A DNA stretch of 64,000 nucleotides. Source: Volvariella volvacea V23. Taxonomy: Eukaryota; Basidiomycota; Agaricomycetes; Agaricales; Pluteaceae. The stretch is taken from contig KB722770.1 of assembly GCA_000349905.1 (NCBI GenBank), positions 69,355-133,354 of the forward strand. Direction: 5' to 3'. The translations under genes were made by a program, and so were the position numbers. Numbering within the stretch: the stretch's first letter is position 1; every line of letters starts with the position of its first letter. Positions 45,336 to 55,258 of this stretch are shown in pieces. The notes under the pieces were generated by a model. The model worked only from the letters and a program-made list of their open reading frames with translations, did no database searches and was not told where the DNA came from.

Positions 45336-45401
45336 TATATTTAACGATATAGCATATTTAATGATATAGTATATTTAATGATATAGTATATTTAATGATA
45401 T
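45336..45401. repeat. 17-bp AT-rich tandem repeat
   Basis: About four copies of a unit like ATATTTAATGATATAGT. The first copy has AACG where the others have AATG. It interrupts the exon 3 homology of the broken NLR-like copy. Confidence 0.8.
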
Positions 45402-45570
45402 GCATGGTGGATCTTGTTCACTGTCATGGAAGGGATTGTTGGCCTTGGGAAAAGCTTATATTGGGTATCATAAAATCAAAGATGGCTAGTTTGGCAAGCT
45501 TAAAGCAGATGACATTGTTGTTATAACCTTAGTTGTTTTAACTAGTCTGGCACTGTTGCAAGGCTTGTAA

Positions 45571-46199
45571 GTTTTGTTTACCATTATATCCAATACAATC
45601 ACTGACATTGTTTAGACCAGACCAAGGTCTTGTATATCTGAAATACTAGAGTAGTGCATGGGCTTTACCTTAGTAATTTTACTTGATATTTTTATCTTTG
45701 CTTTACTAATTTAGAACTTAGAAATAAATCACACCAGCCATGGGTAGAATGGGCAAAGGGCAGCCTCCAAAAGCAGCACCAGATTATACAGCTGTTGAGA
45801 CAGCTTCCAGTAAAATATTATCATTCCAAACTCAACCAAGTCAATGTCCTCTCTTGGCTCAATGTAGGCCTTTACCTGTCTTATATCTAGCATAAAGCTA
45901 ACTCTGTTTCTAGAACATTATAGAGGAAAATAAAAAATCAGCTGACTATAATAATGCAATTTGGGTATTTGGGGGAGAGATAACTTAAAAAATTCAAAAC
46001 AATCAGTATCAGAGAAATTCAAAGCACAACTTCCTGATCAATGGTTGTGGATTACTATGGCAGTGTTCCTAGGATTGTTGATATATTTCTTTTATTTTTA
46101 AGATTTTATAGCATACAGTTGTAGAATACTTGTATATTGCAAAATTCCAACAGCACGAGTCGAATTTATACTAATCAATAGCCGAAAGCAAGAACATTT
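45571..46199. other. CpG-poor spacer downstream of the broken NLR-like gene
   Basis: AT-rich and nearly CpG-free up to about 46150, where normal CpG density resumes. A short frame at 45739 (MGRMGKGQPPKAAPDY...) looks protein-like but ends after about 42 codons and cannot be assigned. Confidence 0.4.
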
Positions 46200-47440
46200 G
46201 TGGTCAACTGCAGTTGGTCCTCTTTCTCAGGGACAAACTCAACCTCTTGACATTGTACATGGATTCTAGACATTGCAGCCTAATTTTTGTCCATTTTATC
46301 ATCCAAGACATTGCCATGGATATTGAGGAAGTGGGAGACCCCATAAGATGCATACAACTCCAGAATGGCTCAACATCGCACCCAGGATTGCTCCTTACTC
46401 CTAAAATATTTACCAAGAGTGTTTCTTTCCCCCATGTAGATATCACAGTGTGACCTAACTCAATGTGGTCAACATTCTAGGACACGGTTTCGCACTTAAC
46501 GGGGCTTAAGACGCTCAAGATATCTTTCCTCAATCACTACCTTTAGTTCAAGGATGAAATACTCTTAATTGAACCTATCGGAGAGCACTGTCACGGCTAC
46601 TGATGGTGGAATATCAGGCCTACTGCTCAACGTAGATGGCTTTCAACCGGAGAGTTGAACGCTTTGCCAAATTCCCTTGTTGGAGGTGAGTCGCTTGGGA
46701 TCCTTCAAAATGACACAGAGTTGTATCACAAAAACTGGGCTAGCATCCACTACTTCTTCAGGTTTGTTCGCTCGATTTCGGTCTATCGTTGAGAGAAAGC
46801 CTTCACTCCACACCCTCAAATATAATTGCCAAATGTTCGCGCCGTCACTTTATGGTATCTTTCCTCCGAAACTCTTCAAAAGCTCAGCACCAGTGGTCCG
46901 TCGTATCTGTACCTATCACGCCATAATGCTGACCAGCTTTGCATAGTATTGACGAGCAATTAAGTTGCTCTTCAGAGCCTTGCCAAAGTGTACACCTCCC
47001 CTTCTTCACCAAAGTATCCGGTGTCGTTGGAGGGTCTGAAAAATGCCGCCTGGGTGACGGTCATCTTTCATCAAGCCTTCGTTTCAATTTCTCAGCCACA
47101 TTGATTCAATACGCCCTCGCACTGCCCTCGCCAAGCACGGACCAACCCTCGAAGATCTAAAAACATCACTCGCGGCGATCACTATTTCCCTGATTAGATA
47201 CGAGGGATTTACCTTTTCTCTTCCAAATCTCTCGACGAGAATAATCACGAATTACCATGAACCCGACCCTCCACCTTCCCGCAACTTCGTCAATTGGTCA
47301 TCACTCCATTTGACCCGACGAACATGGGTGATTACCGTGGGTATCCGCTAGTTGAATAATTTTCGGATTTCCCTACGTTATTCCTGGGTGCAGGTCCACT
47401 TAAATACTTCACCGAATCCCATCCGGAGTCGGGTTATCGA
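46200..47440 (+). pseudogene. F-box-like relic (type 3-like)
   Basis: Plus-strand pieces in several frames match the family in order: LIFVHFIIQDIAMDIEEV (F-box end), KIFTKSVSFPHVDI, then around 46480 FxDTVSHLTGLKTLKIS with an in-frame stop, LPNSLLEVSRLGSF, RFRSIVERKPSLHTLKYNC and finally TFPQLRQLVITPF-like sequence near 47270-47310. It is heavily decayed. Its left edge coincides with the end of the CpG-poor DNA. Confidence 0.6.
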
Positions 47441-48200
47441 TGTTGCGACCTGGAGGTATTCAAGTGCGATGTACTATATCCGAATAGTGTAATCTGCAAG
47501 TCCCGATGCGAGGTCAGGCTCCTAAAGACCAAAAGGGGCAGACCATCAATGCATCAACTTGCCACACGTAAACCAGCTCGTAAACCTGATTGCGCTCGTC
47601 AATCAATTCCTATTTTTTTGAGTCAATTATGGATCCCATTTTTCCAGTTACTTACCACGTAGAAGTACCTGCAGCCCTGCAAAGTTTACAGCGGCCGCGT
47701 TTTCTTCTCAACTAACACTTGTCCCATTTTCCACTGCTGCCTTCAGTGTCACACGGTCAAGACCGTCATGCCAGCTGACGATGTAGCATATCATCAAATG
47801 CTCATAAGTGCAGGAGCGAAAGGTCTTAGTCAGCGCCCCACCAATTGGAACGCGGTCATGGGTAAGCCGATTTGCGTCAGCTGCTCCCATCGCAGTGGGA
47901 TGCTCACCGCACAAAGGCTTATCCATCAGCCACGCCGTAAATTTGATCCCAAATTGGTAAAGCAACCCTGTGATGGTAATTCAGACCAGCAATGATCTAC
48001 ATTTATCACCACAGCTCGCTAATTGACCCTAGCCACAAACATGCTTACGCCCAATTGGGCTGTCATCCACAGTTGAAAACTCCCAAGACGACTAAGCTGC
48101 AGCTAGCTGCAAGAATAAAAAGCGTCAAGGACACTCGGAATGCCGCAGCCCAATCCCACCCACCTTCCCTCACACTTTCCTTACCCTCCCAAACACAACT
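47441..48200. other. intergenic upstream of the oxidoreductase
   Basis: No coding frame with support. It probably includes the promoter and 5' leader of the gene at 48201; a purine/pyrimidine mix with CACCACAG and CCCACCC tracts precedes the ATG. Confidence 0.4.
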
Positions 48201-49597
48201 ATGTCGCCGAAACAGAACATTGTCATCGTCGGTGGTGGCGGAGCTGGTGCACCCATCGCTAAGTTGCTCTCAGGAAAGCTAGACTCCAACCAGTACAACC
48301 TCATCGTTATCAACCCTCGTCCGTATTACATTCACCGGCCTGGGACTATCCGTATGGCCGTCTCTGGCGAAGAACCATTAGAAGATCGCGCCCTCATCCC
48401 CTACGACAGAAACTTTGTCAACAATAACGGGCAAGTCATCGTCGGAACTGTCGTTTCGATTGTAGGGTCCCAGACGTCTAAGGGTGGTCATGTCGTTCTC
48501 GACGATGGCAAGACGATCGACTACTCGGTGCTTGTTTTGACCCCTGGAAGCTCTTGGGAGGGTCCCATAGACCTTCCTAATACCAAGTCCGAAACCAAGG
48601 AATGGATCCATAACTGGAGGTCCCAGTTCTCTCGAGCTGATGACATTGTCCTCGTCGGCGGTGGTTCCATTGGTATTGGTATGTTGTCTGTTTTCGTGCA
48701 TTCTTTGACATCTCCTAAACCTCCTTTTTGTAGAGTATGCTGGTGAAATCAAAGAGCTATGGCCTGTAAGTTGCCTTTGTTGACCCACCACTAGCGACCA
48801 TCAGGGACTCACCTCATTCCCCATTGATAGAACAAACGAGTAACCATCGTCCATTCCCAGAGCGGCCTCCTCAACTCTGCATATCCAGACAAGTGGCGCC
48901 AAGACGTTGAACGACGAGTCAGAAAACGTGGCGTCAAACTCGTTCTCAAGGAATACATTGACGACTTCAACCCCCGCGATGGTCAAATCACAACTCGAAG
49001 TGGCAAGACTATCCCTGCAGACCTCGTCGTACGTATTGCCTTCCTCTAAGCGGGGTATCTTCCTTACTTAACAACAATTGACCACTGTCTAGATCCAATG
49101 CCGAGGTGGTAGGCCCAACACTGAGTTCATCTCTACACTCGGTGGTGATGTCCTCACACCTCAAGGTTTCGTCAAAGTCAGGCCAACACTTCAACTCGCC
49201 AACCACCCCCGGATCTTCGCCGCTGGGGATGTGATAGACTGGAAGGAACAAAAACAACTCGCAAAATGTCCTACACACGCCGCCGTTGTTGCAGATAACG
49301 TTGTCAGCCTCTTGAAGGACCTTCAACCCAGCAAGGTGTATAAGGGTTCACCCGAGATGATTATTGTTACACTCGGAAAGGTGTGTATTCTCCTGAGCCT
49401 GTTTTGTGGCGAACACCTTTCTCCCCTCGTCTGCGATATTCACCCGATGCTAATCCATAACTTCTGTCTAGTCTCGCGGTTCCGCATTCCTTGGAATGCT
49501 TTGGGGCATTATGTTCGGAAACTGGTTCTCGACGATGCTCAAGTCAAAAGACTTGATGATCAGCATGTCTCGCGGCAATATGGGATACAAAGACTAA
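48201..49597 (+). CDS. AIF/AMID-like FAD-dependent pyridine nucleotide oxidoreductase
   Basis: Exons 48201-48678, 48734-48765, 48831-49028, 49093-49380 and 49472-49597; 373 aa, the usual size for AIFM2/AMID and yeast Aif1-like proteins. The N-terminal FAD motif is IVIVGGGGAGAP (residues ~6-17). The second Rossmann motif for NAD(P)H is DIVLVGGGSIGIEYAGEIKELWP, made across two introns. The C-terminal FAD contact is IFAAGDVIDWKEQKQ. The C-terminus SAFLGMLWGIMFGNWFSTMLKSKDL is hydrophobic, as in family members that sit on membranes. The family oxidises NAD(P)H, passing electrons to quinones, and has been linked to cell death or redox defence. No targeting peptide is evident. Exon 2 is only 32 nt but is required to complete the second motif. 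Confidence 0.92.
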
Positions 49598-50300
49598 AAC
49601 CGTTCAATTTCTGGGGTTTACACTCGTCTGTTGAGGGATTTGCGTCTCATATGTTAATGACGAACTTCCGGTTTCATTGACGACATCCTTATGTGCTGTA
49701 GCCACAAAGTTGTTCTTATCCTATTTGATATCGTGTAATTTTTCTCTCTCACTACTGGCACTTTTATTTATTCACGCTCCTTTGTCTTCCATGTTTCTGA
49801 CGACTTACCAATTACCATCATAGACGAGGTTCGTGCATATGTAAGGAACGATTAATATACCCTCTTTCTTATGCATTAATATGAGTGCAATATTTCGTTG
49901 AGGTATCAGTATGAGTACCTCAGTGGATAGGTATATGGCACCGAGGCCAAGGAAAATGCAAGGCGCTATCCTATCCTTAGTAACAGTCAATTGATCTACT
50001 CGTTTTATTGTCTGAATGAGACTATTGGAACGACGATGGCATACAAAACGCGCCCTAAGTTCGAGGGCTGTGGAGGTCGGGGATACATGTCCGTTCCTCA
50101 TTCGCGAGCGAAGCAATTCTTAGCCAATGTAAGCAATGACTGAGGTGGTAAATATATGGGCGTACCATCGTCAGGTTCGGCCAACATGCGCGTTTGCTTG
50201 CACCTAGATTTTGGTGGCACCTTCGCGTGAAAGATGAACAGATGCGTAATAAGTTACGACATCGAATGCCTGACAACAGCAAAACTCAACAACCTCCCGA
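49598..50300. other. intergenic
   Basis: 3' region of the oxidoreductase and the upstream region of the next gene. Short frames only. Just before 50301 an out-of-frame string reads LNNLPNELHRLIHV, which resembles an F-box start but stops after a few codons. Confidence 0.4.
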
Positions 50301-52051
50301 ATGAACTCCACCGGCTCATCCATGTCAACATCAGCTAGACAAATTGGCAAATCAACATCCAACCAGCTCCAAAGAAAGCACAAACGGTCTCGTGCTGGTA
50401 CGGTCGTGCCGACCAGCTCACAGTCCTACGAGTCAGCAAAGGCCCCAGAATTTGATACAGACATAAACTGGGTGCCATTTGAGATGTATCTTCCGCTCGC
50501 ATATCCCTACAGTGTAATTGATAAGCGATTCTGGGTGGAGAAAGATGCTGGCGGATGTGTTGTGAGATGGAAGACGATTTTAAAACGAGGGCTAGTGCTT
50601 GAGCAAACTGCGGGGATCACGAAAAATCGTCGATATTTAACGCCAACGGACGACTATTGCAAGGCCGATCCTGATGGAGAAGAGGGAATCTTTGGAAAAT
50701 ACGACATGCAGTATTTTGGGGTCCTGCAAGCACTCAGTGCTCAATTTAGGCTGGGATAGTTGGACGCTTATGGATCTGATGAAGCCGTGACCCGCGAGGT
50801 GAGGGTGAGACAGGATATATTGATTCAGAACACCTTGAAATGAGGGCAGGCGCAACTAGAGTTTGGCATGCATGGATGGTATGTCTTGCCATTATGTGTT
50901 GGCCAAAACCATGCAGCTCAAAGCACCCCAGATGATGCATGCGGCGTTTCAAAAGTACGAAGAGAACCATAACTCGAAAACGGTGCCTATGTACCAGTGC
51001 AAGACTCTCAACGCATTCATGATCTACTTGCTTCACGACGTCAACGTCGAGTACCCGGATAGCAGGTATCCGCGTGACGGCAGGCATCCTTTCTTCGGGG
51101 TAGGCTATCGGATTGAGCAGTGGGACTTGAAGTATGACATCCAAAAATATGGTGAGTGGTACCAAAGTCACAGATTTCCCCATTAACCGATGCTCAGACT
51201 GGCCGATGCTTCAAATTTATATACAATTTGTCAATCCCCAAGTTTTGTACAAGGGAATTTCACTCGCCAACGACGACTTCGAGCCGTTGGAACCACCAAC
51301 GGATCACCCCTACAGCTGCAAACAGTGGCCACGTAAACCGACTCCAGTCAAAAGGGTGGGACAGCAAAACACTAGCAACCGACACAAAAATCGTGGTGGA
51401 GCAAGCAAGCCAGGGGCAGCAAGGGCAGCAGGGGCGAGTACCACAGCAACTACAAAGCAGAAGGGGGAGAAGGAGATGGTGCAGGAGACGAAGAAGGTGA
51501 GGTTACAGGATCAGGGACAGCAGCAGAACGAGGAACAGAAGCAGCGTGAGGGGAGAGGGAAGAAGAAAAAGGGGAAGGGGAAGGCCGAGACAGAGGAAAT
51601 GGACGAAGCCACTGACGAGGAATCGAATACAATGGCCCAAGATCTCATTACTGCGTAGACTGCTATCGTTGAGCCTACGGAACCTTGCACTGAACAGGCA
51701 CATAGCAGCAAAGCACAGCCTGAGAAACACATCCAGGTCACCTCTCATGTCCCAGGAAAGGACCACCTGGCAAAACATGCCCAGCGTCAAACACCAACAG
51801 ATGATATAGCCGAGGCGGACCTCGACGAAAATGAGGATAATTACACGTCCAGCGAATCTGAAGATGAAATGATGATTGAAAAAAGTGATAATACGATACA
51901 GAGGGTGGAAGGACCAAGCTTCAACACGAATAGTGAGCAGGAAGCACCGCCGAGGCACAGAAAGGCTGGGTTTAAGGTTGCGGTTGAGAGACCAATTAAC
52001 TCAGGCAGTGCAGATGGGACGGGAAGCACAACAGCCACCACAAGAAAATGA
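50301..52051 (+). pseudogene. hypothetical Lys/Glu-rich protein gene with in-frame TAG
   Basis: A coherent exon chain can be read: a first exon from 50301 (MNSTGSSMSTSARQ...) to about 50718, a middle part whose junctions are unsure, an exon ending at 51151 (CKTLNAFMIYLLHDVNVEYPD, then HPFFGVGYRIEQWDLKYDIQKY), a 91-nt intron (gtgagt...ccaag), and a last exon from 51243. The last exon is basic and charged (EGRGKKKKGKGKAETEE) and reaches TAG at 51656-51658. In the same frame it remains open for 130 more codons (with TSSESEDEMMIE) to TGA at 52049-52051. The ordered part is rich in aromatic residues. I do not recognise the family. It may be a living gene truncated by the TAG, a polymorphic stop, or a young pseudogene. 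Confidence 0.45.
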
Positions 52052-52289
52052 CTGCGTGAGACTGATGCAAGCATCGAAGATAAAAAATACGAGAAAGAGG
52101 AAGACCACCAGTCGGACCGCCTATCCTCGTGCTAATGGGAACCTAGCCCAAGTCCTCCTCGACTGCCTCTCACCATATCCCCTGGTCGACATCTACCCAA
52201 TACTTCCACAAATAAATCGAAGGCATTTGTCACTCAACCATCAGCCCTTGCAAAACTCACTACCTCACCGGTTCCACTAAGGGACACTT

Positions 52290-53268
52290 CTGTCACCAGA
52301 GTTGGTGGAAGCATGAAGGTAGGGTCAGGGTCTAGACGGTAAAAGGTATTTCAAAGGCCATGCAGTCGAGCAAAGCAGGAGAAGTATACGACGTGCAAGT
52401 TTCTTGAGGGTGACCCAATCTCGACTAGGCCATCCCAATCGACTCGTCGTTTTAGAATTCGAGATGTCGGAGGTGATTCAGAGTCAGTGGGAGAAAAGGT
52501 TGTGTAAGCGTATTGGATGTGGATAGGAGGTAATTATAGACGGAGAGTTTCTATAGAGCCACGGACTTGCATGCTGGACGAAAGATGCATGCTGGACGAA
52601 AGACGTGCTGAAAGAATACCGGAATTTATGATAACCGTAGCTGTATTCAAGGATTGCCTTGGATTAGTGTACAAAGTTGAATCAAGGATTCGTGGTTAGT
52701 ATCGTACTCATCCCATGAAAACCTGAAAACTTCTCAAAGCAGGAGAAAATAGGACTCTAAGCAACGAAATTTGGTAATTCTGGTTGACGTGATCGGAAAT
52801 GTCTTCAGCAGGCAGGCGTTGGTGAATGCTAGTTTGAAGTGTGCCAAACATCCCTGAGTAGCTTTGAAAACACCCTCCAGGACAGTATTAATCACTTGCA
52901 AGGGCGATAGACCCCTCACTTCCGCGGTCACATCATTATAGGATGGATATATGCAACTTCTTCGGCCCAGTGAAGCATGAAAGCTCGTCCTAGAAGATTG
53001 TGTCGAGAAATCGATGTCGTCCAATTGTCATGACCAGAAGAAGGGAAGTAATGTCCTTGACAAATACCTCTGGTATGGGCTGTGAGCGTCTCGTGGGCTG
53101 AAAATAGGCAAGGGTGATGCGGAATGGGACTATGCGGAGACCAGCGTGTCGAATGACAAAGGGGGTGAAGATGGCATTGTAATACCGAGAGACCAAGTGC
53201 AATGCCAAAGTACTGTGAATTGTCACTATCACTGGTAGAATTTGCTAGTTCAAGTTGAGTGAACTCGG
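52290..53268 (-). pseudogene. F-box-like type 2 pseudogene (locus B)
   Basis: Degraded copy of the intact gene at 33621-34973. Matching blocks include YYNAIFTPFVIRHAGLRI, ITLAYFQPTRRSQPIPEVFVK (nearly identical to the intact copy), LSPLQVINTVL and ITKFRCLES. An ~18-bp deletion at 53267/53268 removes the start codon, and there are further frameshifts and missing stretches. It is head to head with the intact type 1 gene at 53366. Confidence 0.82.
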
Positions 53269-53365
53269 ATAGTGTTGATGGCGTGAGAACACCTTCCCAA
53301 ACCATCTTGTCGCGCAGTGTCCAGCAACAGCCATCATCGGTAGCAGCGATTCATTGGCGCCATTC
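53268..53365. promoter_or_regulatory. bidirectional promoter of the F-box-like pair (locus B copy)
   Basis: Inverted copy of 33504-33620, differing by scattered substitutions and an ~18-bp deletion at the type 2 side. It now drives only the intact type 1 gene. Confidence 0.5.
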
Positions 53366-54715
53366 ATGGGCGAACTTCCTACTGAACTACTCTACAAGAT
53401 TGCAGGTCTCATTGACAATGGACTCGACTGCCTTCCCCTGCGCCTTGTTTCTCGCCGCTACGATGCAGTTTTCACTTCCTTTGTCATTCGATACGTCACC
53501 ATTCGCGTTGTTGGAGGACATGTCCAGACTTCCACCCGATCTTCAGATAATACGCCAATGCGTGAGCACCCATCTCAGCCCATCCCGAGGGCATTCATAA
53601 GACATGTCCCTTCCCTTCTGTTGGACATCACATTCCCCCAGCATAGTTCTGCGGACCCCACACTCTTGGACGAGCTTTCGCGTTTTACTGAATTGAAAAA
53701 TTTGAGAGTCTCCTGCATCAGCCCATCAGGCCAATCGCCGCCTTTGCTTCACAATTCACTGCAAACGGTCATCGATGCTGCTTATGGCGGTTTGACATCC
53801 TTGCAAATCGAGCTTCATGGCTTTTGTGCTCTGCCAAATGCCCTGATCAAGCTTCGTTGCCTGGAGTTTCTCAAATTCAATCATTCGTGCCTCAAGTGGG
53901 CTGATACGTCGTGCAGGAGCGCTCTAGAACCCCTGATCCAACTTCGGATGGTGATTAGAAATAATCCGTCCCTCCAAACTCTCCAATACACGGATCGATG
54001 TCGTTCACCTCCATTCAACCTTTGCGATATCTTTCCTCCAAATCTTTCCTCCATGGCTCTTCGGAAACTCATCATCTACGGCCATTTTCCACCCACGACT
54101 GTGGTTGTCATGCAGCCACCCCTTCACGTTCTTCCGAGTCTTAACCACCTCCAACATTTGGACTTACGCTGGACGGAGAATATACCCAGCAATGCTGATC
54201 CGCTTTGGGTTATCCTAATACAAAACAAGGTTGCTCTTAAGGAGCTCACTACGACATACACCTCTCCTTCTTTATTCGAGTATTTGGCATCTTTCAAGGG
54301 TTTGCAGAAGTGTTTCTTCCATCTCTTACCCCATACTTCTTCTGGTATCCCAGCTGCATCTATTCATCGTGCTCTGGCCACACATGCAGATACCCTCACG
54401 GAATTGCATGTATTACCCCTGACACATAATCTCCCTCCTGAATCCCATGGATTCACTTACTCTCTTTCAACATCCCTCAGCAATAGTCCCAACTTGGCGT
54501 GGATTCAACCTTCTACCTTCCCCCTACTTCAGTCACTAAGCGTTATTACATTTCACCACGTAGTCCCGGATAACAGATGGGACCTATTTTACGACTGTTT
54601 CTCAAGATTTCCAATGTTATCTTGCGCAATTGTTGGCTGTTTCGAACTCAATGAAGCAGACACAACTCCTACTTATGAAATGCGTGTTGATCTTTTGGAA
54701 TTCCAGTATCGTTAG
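53366..54715 (+). CDS. F-box-like / leucine-rich protein, type 1 (intact)
   Basis: A single exon, 449 aa. The N-terminus MGELPTELLYKIAGLIDNG...LPLRLVSRRYDAVFTSFVIRYV fits an F-box. Leucine-rich strands follow (FTELKNLRVSC, LIKLRCLEFLKF, NPSLQTLQYTD, LNHLQHLDLRW, FPLLQSLSVITF). It ends with FELNEADTTPTYEMRVDLLEFQYR. The ATG at 53366 aligns with that of the pseudogene at 33503 and is used although an upstream in-frame TTG exists. Expected role by family: substrate receptor of an SCF ubiquitin ligase, but Skp1 binding cannot be confirmed from sequence alone. The locus A copy is broken, so this is the only intact type 1 gene in the window. Confidence 0.76.
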   Translation: MGELPTELLYKIAGLIDNGLDCLPLRLVSRRYDAVFTSFVIRYVTIRVVGGHVQTSTRSSDNTPMREHPSQPIPRAFIRHVPSLLLDITFPQHSSADPTLLDELSRFTELKNLRVSCISPSGQSPPLLHNSLQTVIDAAYGGLTSLQIELHGFCALPNALIKLRCLEFLKFNHSCLKWADTSCRSALEPLIQLRMVIRNNPSLQTLQYTDRCRSPPFNLCDIFPPNLSSMALRKLIIYGHFPPTTVVVMQPPLHVLPSLNHLQHLDLRWTENIPSNADPLWVILIQNKVALKELTTTYTSPSLFEYLASFKGLQKCFFHLLPHTSSGIPAASIHRALATHADTLTELHVLPLTHNLPPESHGFTYSLSTSLSNSPNLAWIQPSTFPLLQSLSVITFHHVVPDNRWDLFYDCFSRFPMLSCAIVGCFELNEADTTPTYEMRVDLLEFQYR

Positions 54716-54907
54716 TGTACTAGAGAGTGGGACGAGCAACTGTATTTTGGATGCTTCATATTTGCTGTTGTAACACCTCGAAATCAGCTCTAGTACGTTT
54801 CAAGATGTGATTTCAAGATGCGACACTCTTGGTTCACAGCATGTGGAAAGACTCATAGTAGCAGTGTCAAGTCTGCTGCCACTCTCGCAGTCTAAACTTG
54901 CTCGCTA

Positions 54908-55258
54908 CTAGAGCACGCCATAAAGCACGCCAACTTTGCTCTTCATCCTCCCGCTAGTAGTAGCGCGTATCAGCATAGCCAGCAGCAGCAGAGCCATCAC
55001 AGACAACGCGATGGTAAAACAGCCAATACAGGCCAAGACCTCTTGTGGATACTCCTGCTCATGATGCCCTAACCAATACATACTCCACAATATCAGGGCT
55101 ATGGCCTCCAACGCGATATATATCCACGACTTGATTTGCACGCGCTTCCTCGTAAAATTGAGCCTGTGTAAGGGAGATTGATATCCTTGGTCGGTGTGGA
55201 GTGACGACATCATTGTCGAAAATGAATGATAAAGTGGATGATGATAGTTGAGATGCAT
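54908..55258 (-). CDS. small two-pass membrane protein, hypothetical
   Basis: A frame open from an ATG at 55258 (MHLNYHHPLYHSFS...) to 54908, 116 aa. It contains two clear transmembrane segments, IYIALEAIALILWSMYWLG and CFTIALSVMALLLLAMLIR, the second followed by a basic tail (GRMKSKVG). The frame is open further upstream (to 55498) but that part does not look protein-like. I do not recognise it. It converges with the type 1 F-box-like gene. Confidence 0.4.
   Translation of the reverse strand: MHLNYHHPLYHSFSTMMSSLHTDQGYQSPLHRLNFTRKRVQIKSWIYIALEAIALILWSMYWLGHHEQEYPQEVLACIGCFTIALSVMALLLLAMLIRATTSGRMKSKVGVLYGVL

Larger units (their letters stand above)
40020..45570 (+). pseudogene. second NACHT NTPase (NLR-like), broken by transposon and stops
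   Basis: The 5' part (about 40080-41240) encodes DKDTRQAILNDTVSWILDP, Walker A GTVGTGKSA and Walker B FIDGLDECGDE, clearly paralogous to the gene at 22164-25491. It then has a TAA at 40780-40782 in the frame, and a frameshift near 41030 after which IKELLFLVI and LHSVLAIPKHKD follow in another frame. At the point where HHQSFSDFLLD should continue, about 3.5 kb of foreign DNA intervenes (41240-44815, with a Tc1/mariner element and a sequence gap). The 3' part resumes at 44823 with IHHQSFSDFLLDCYKSKSYY and runs to FVDQCQK; there TGG at the exon end is TGA. An exon 3 homologue follows (CPDLIIKFDK..., LALGKAY, VVLTSLALL) before homology ends near 45570. Several independent lesions make it a pseudogene. 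Confidence 0.85.
52290..54715. repeat. inverted duplication, copy B (F-box-like pair)
   Basis: Type 2 relic (minus) plus shared promoter plus intact type 1 (plus). Inverted copy of 32390-34973, with roughly 17 kb between the two. Confidence 0.8.
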
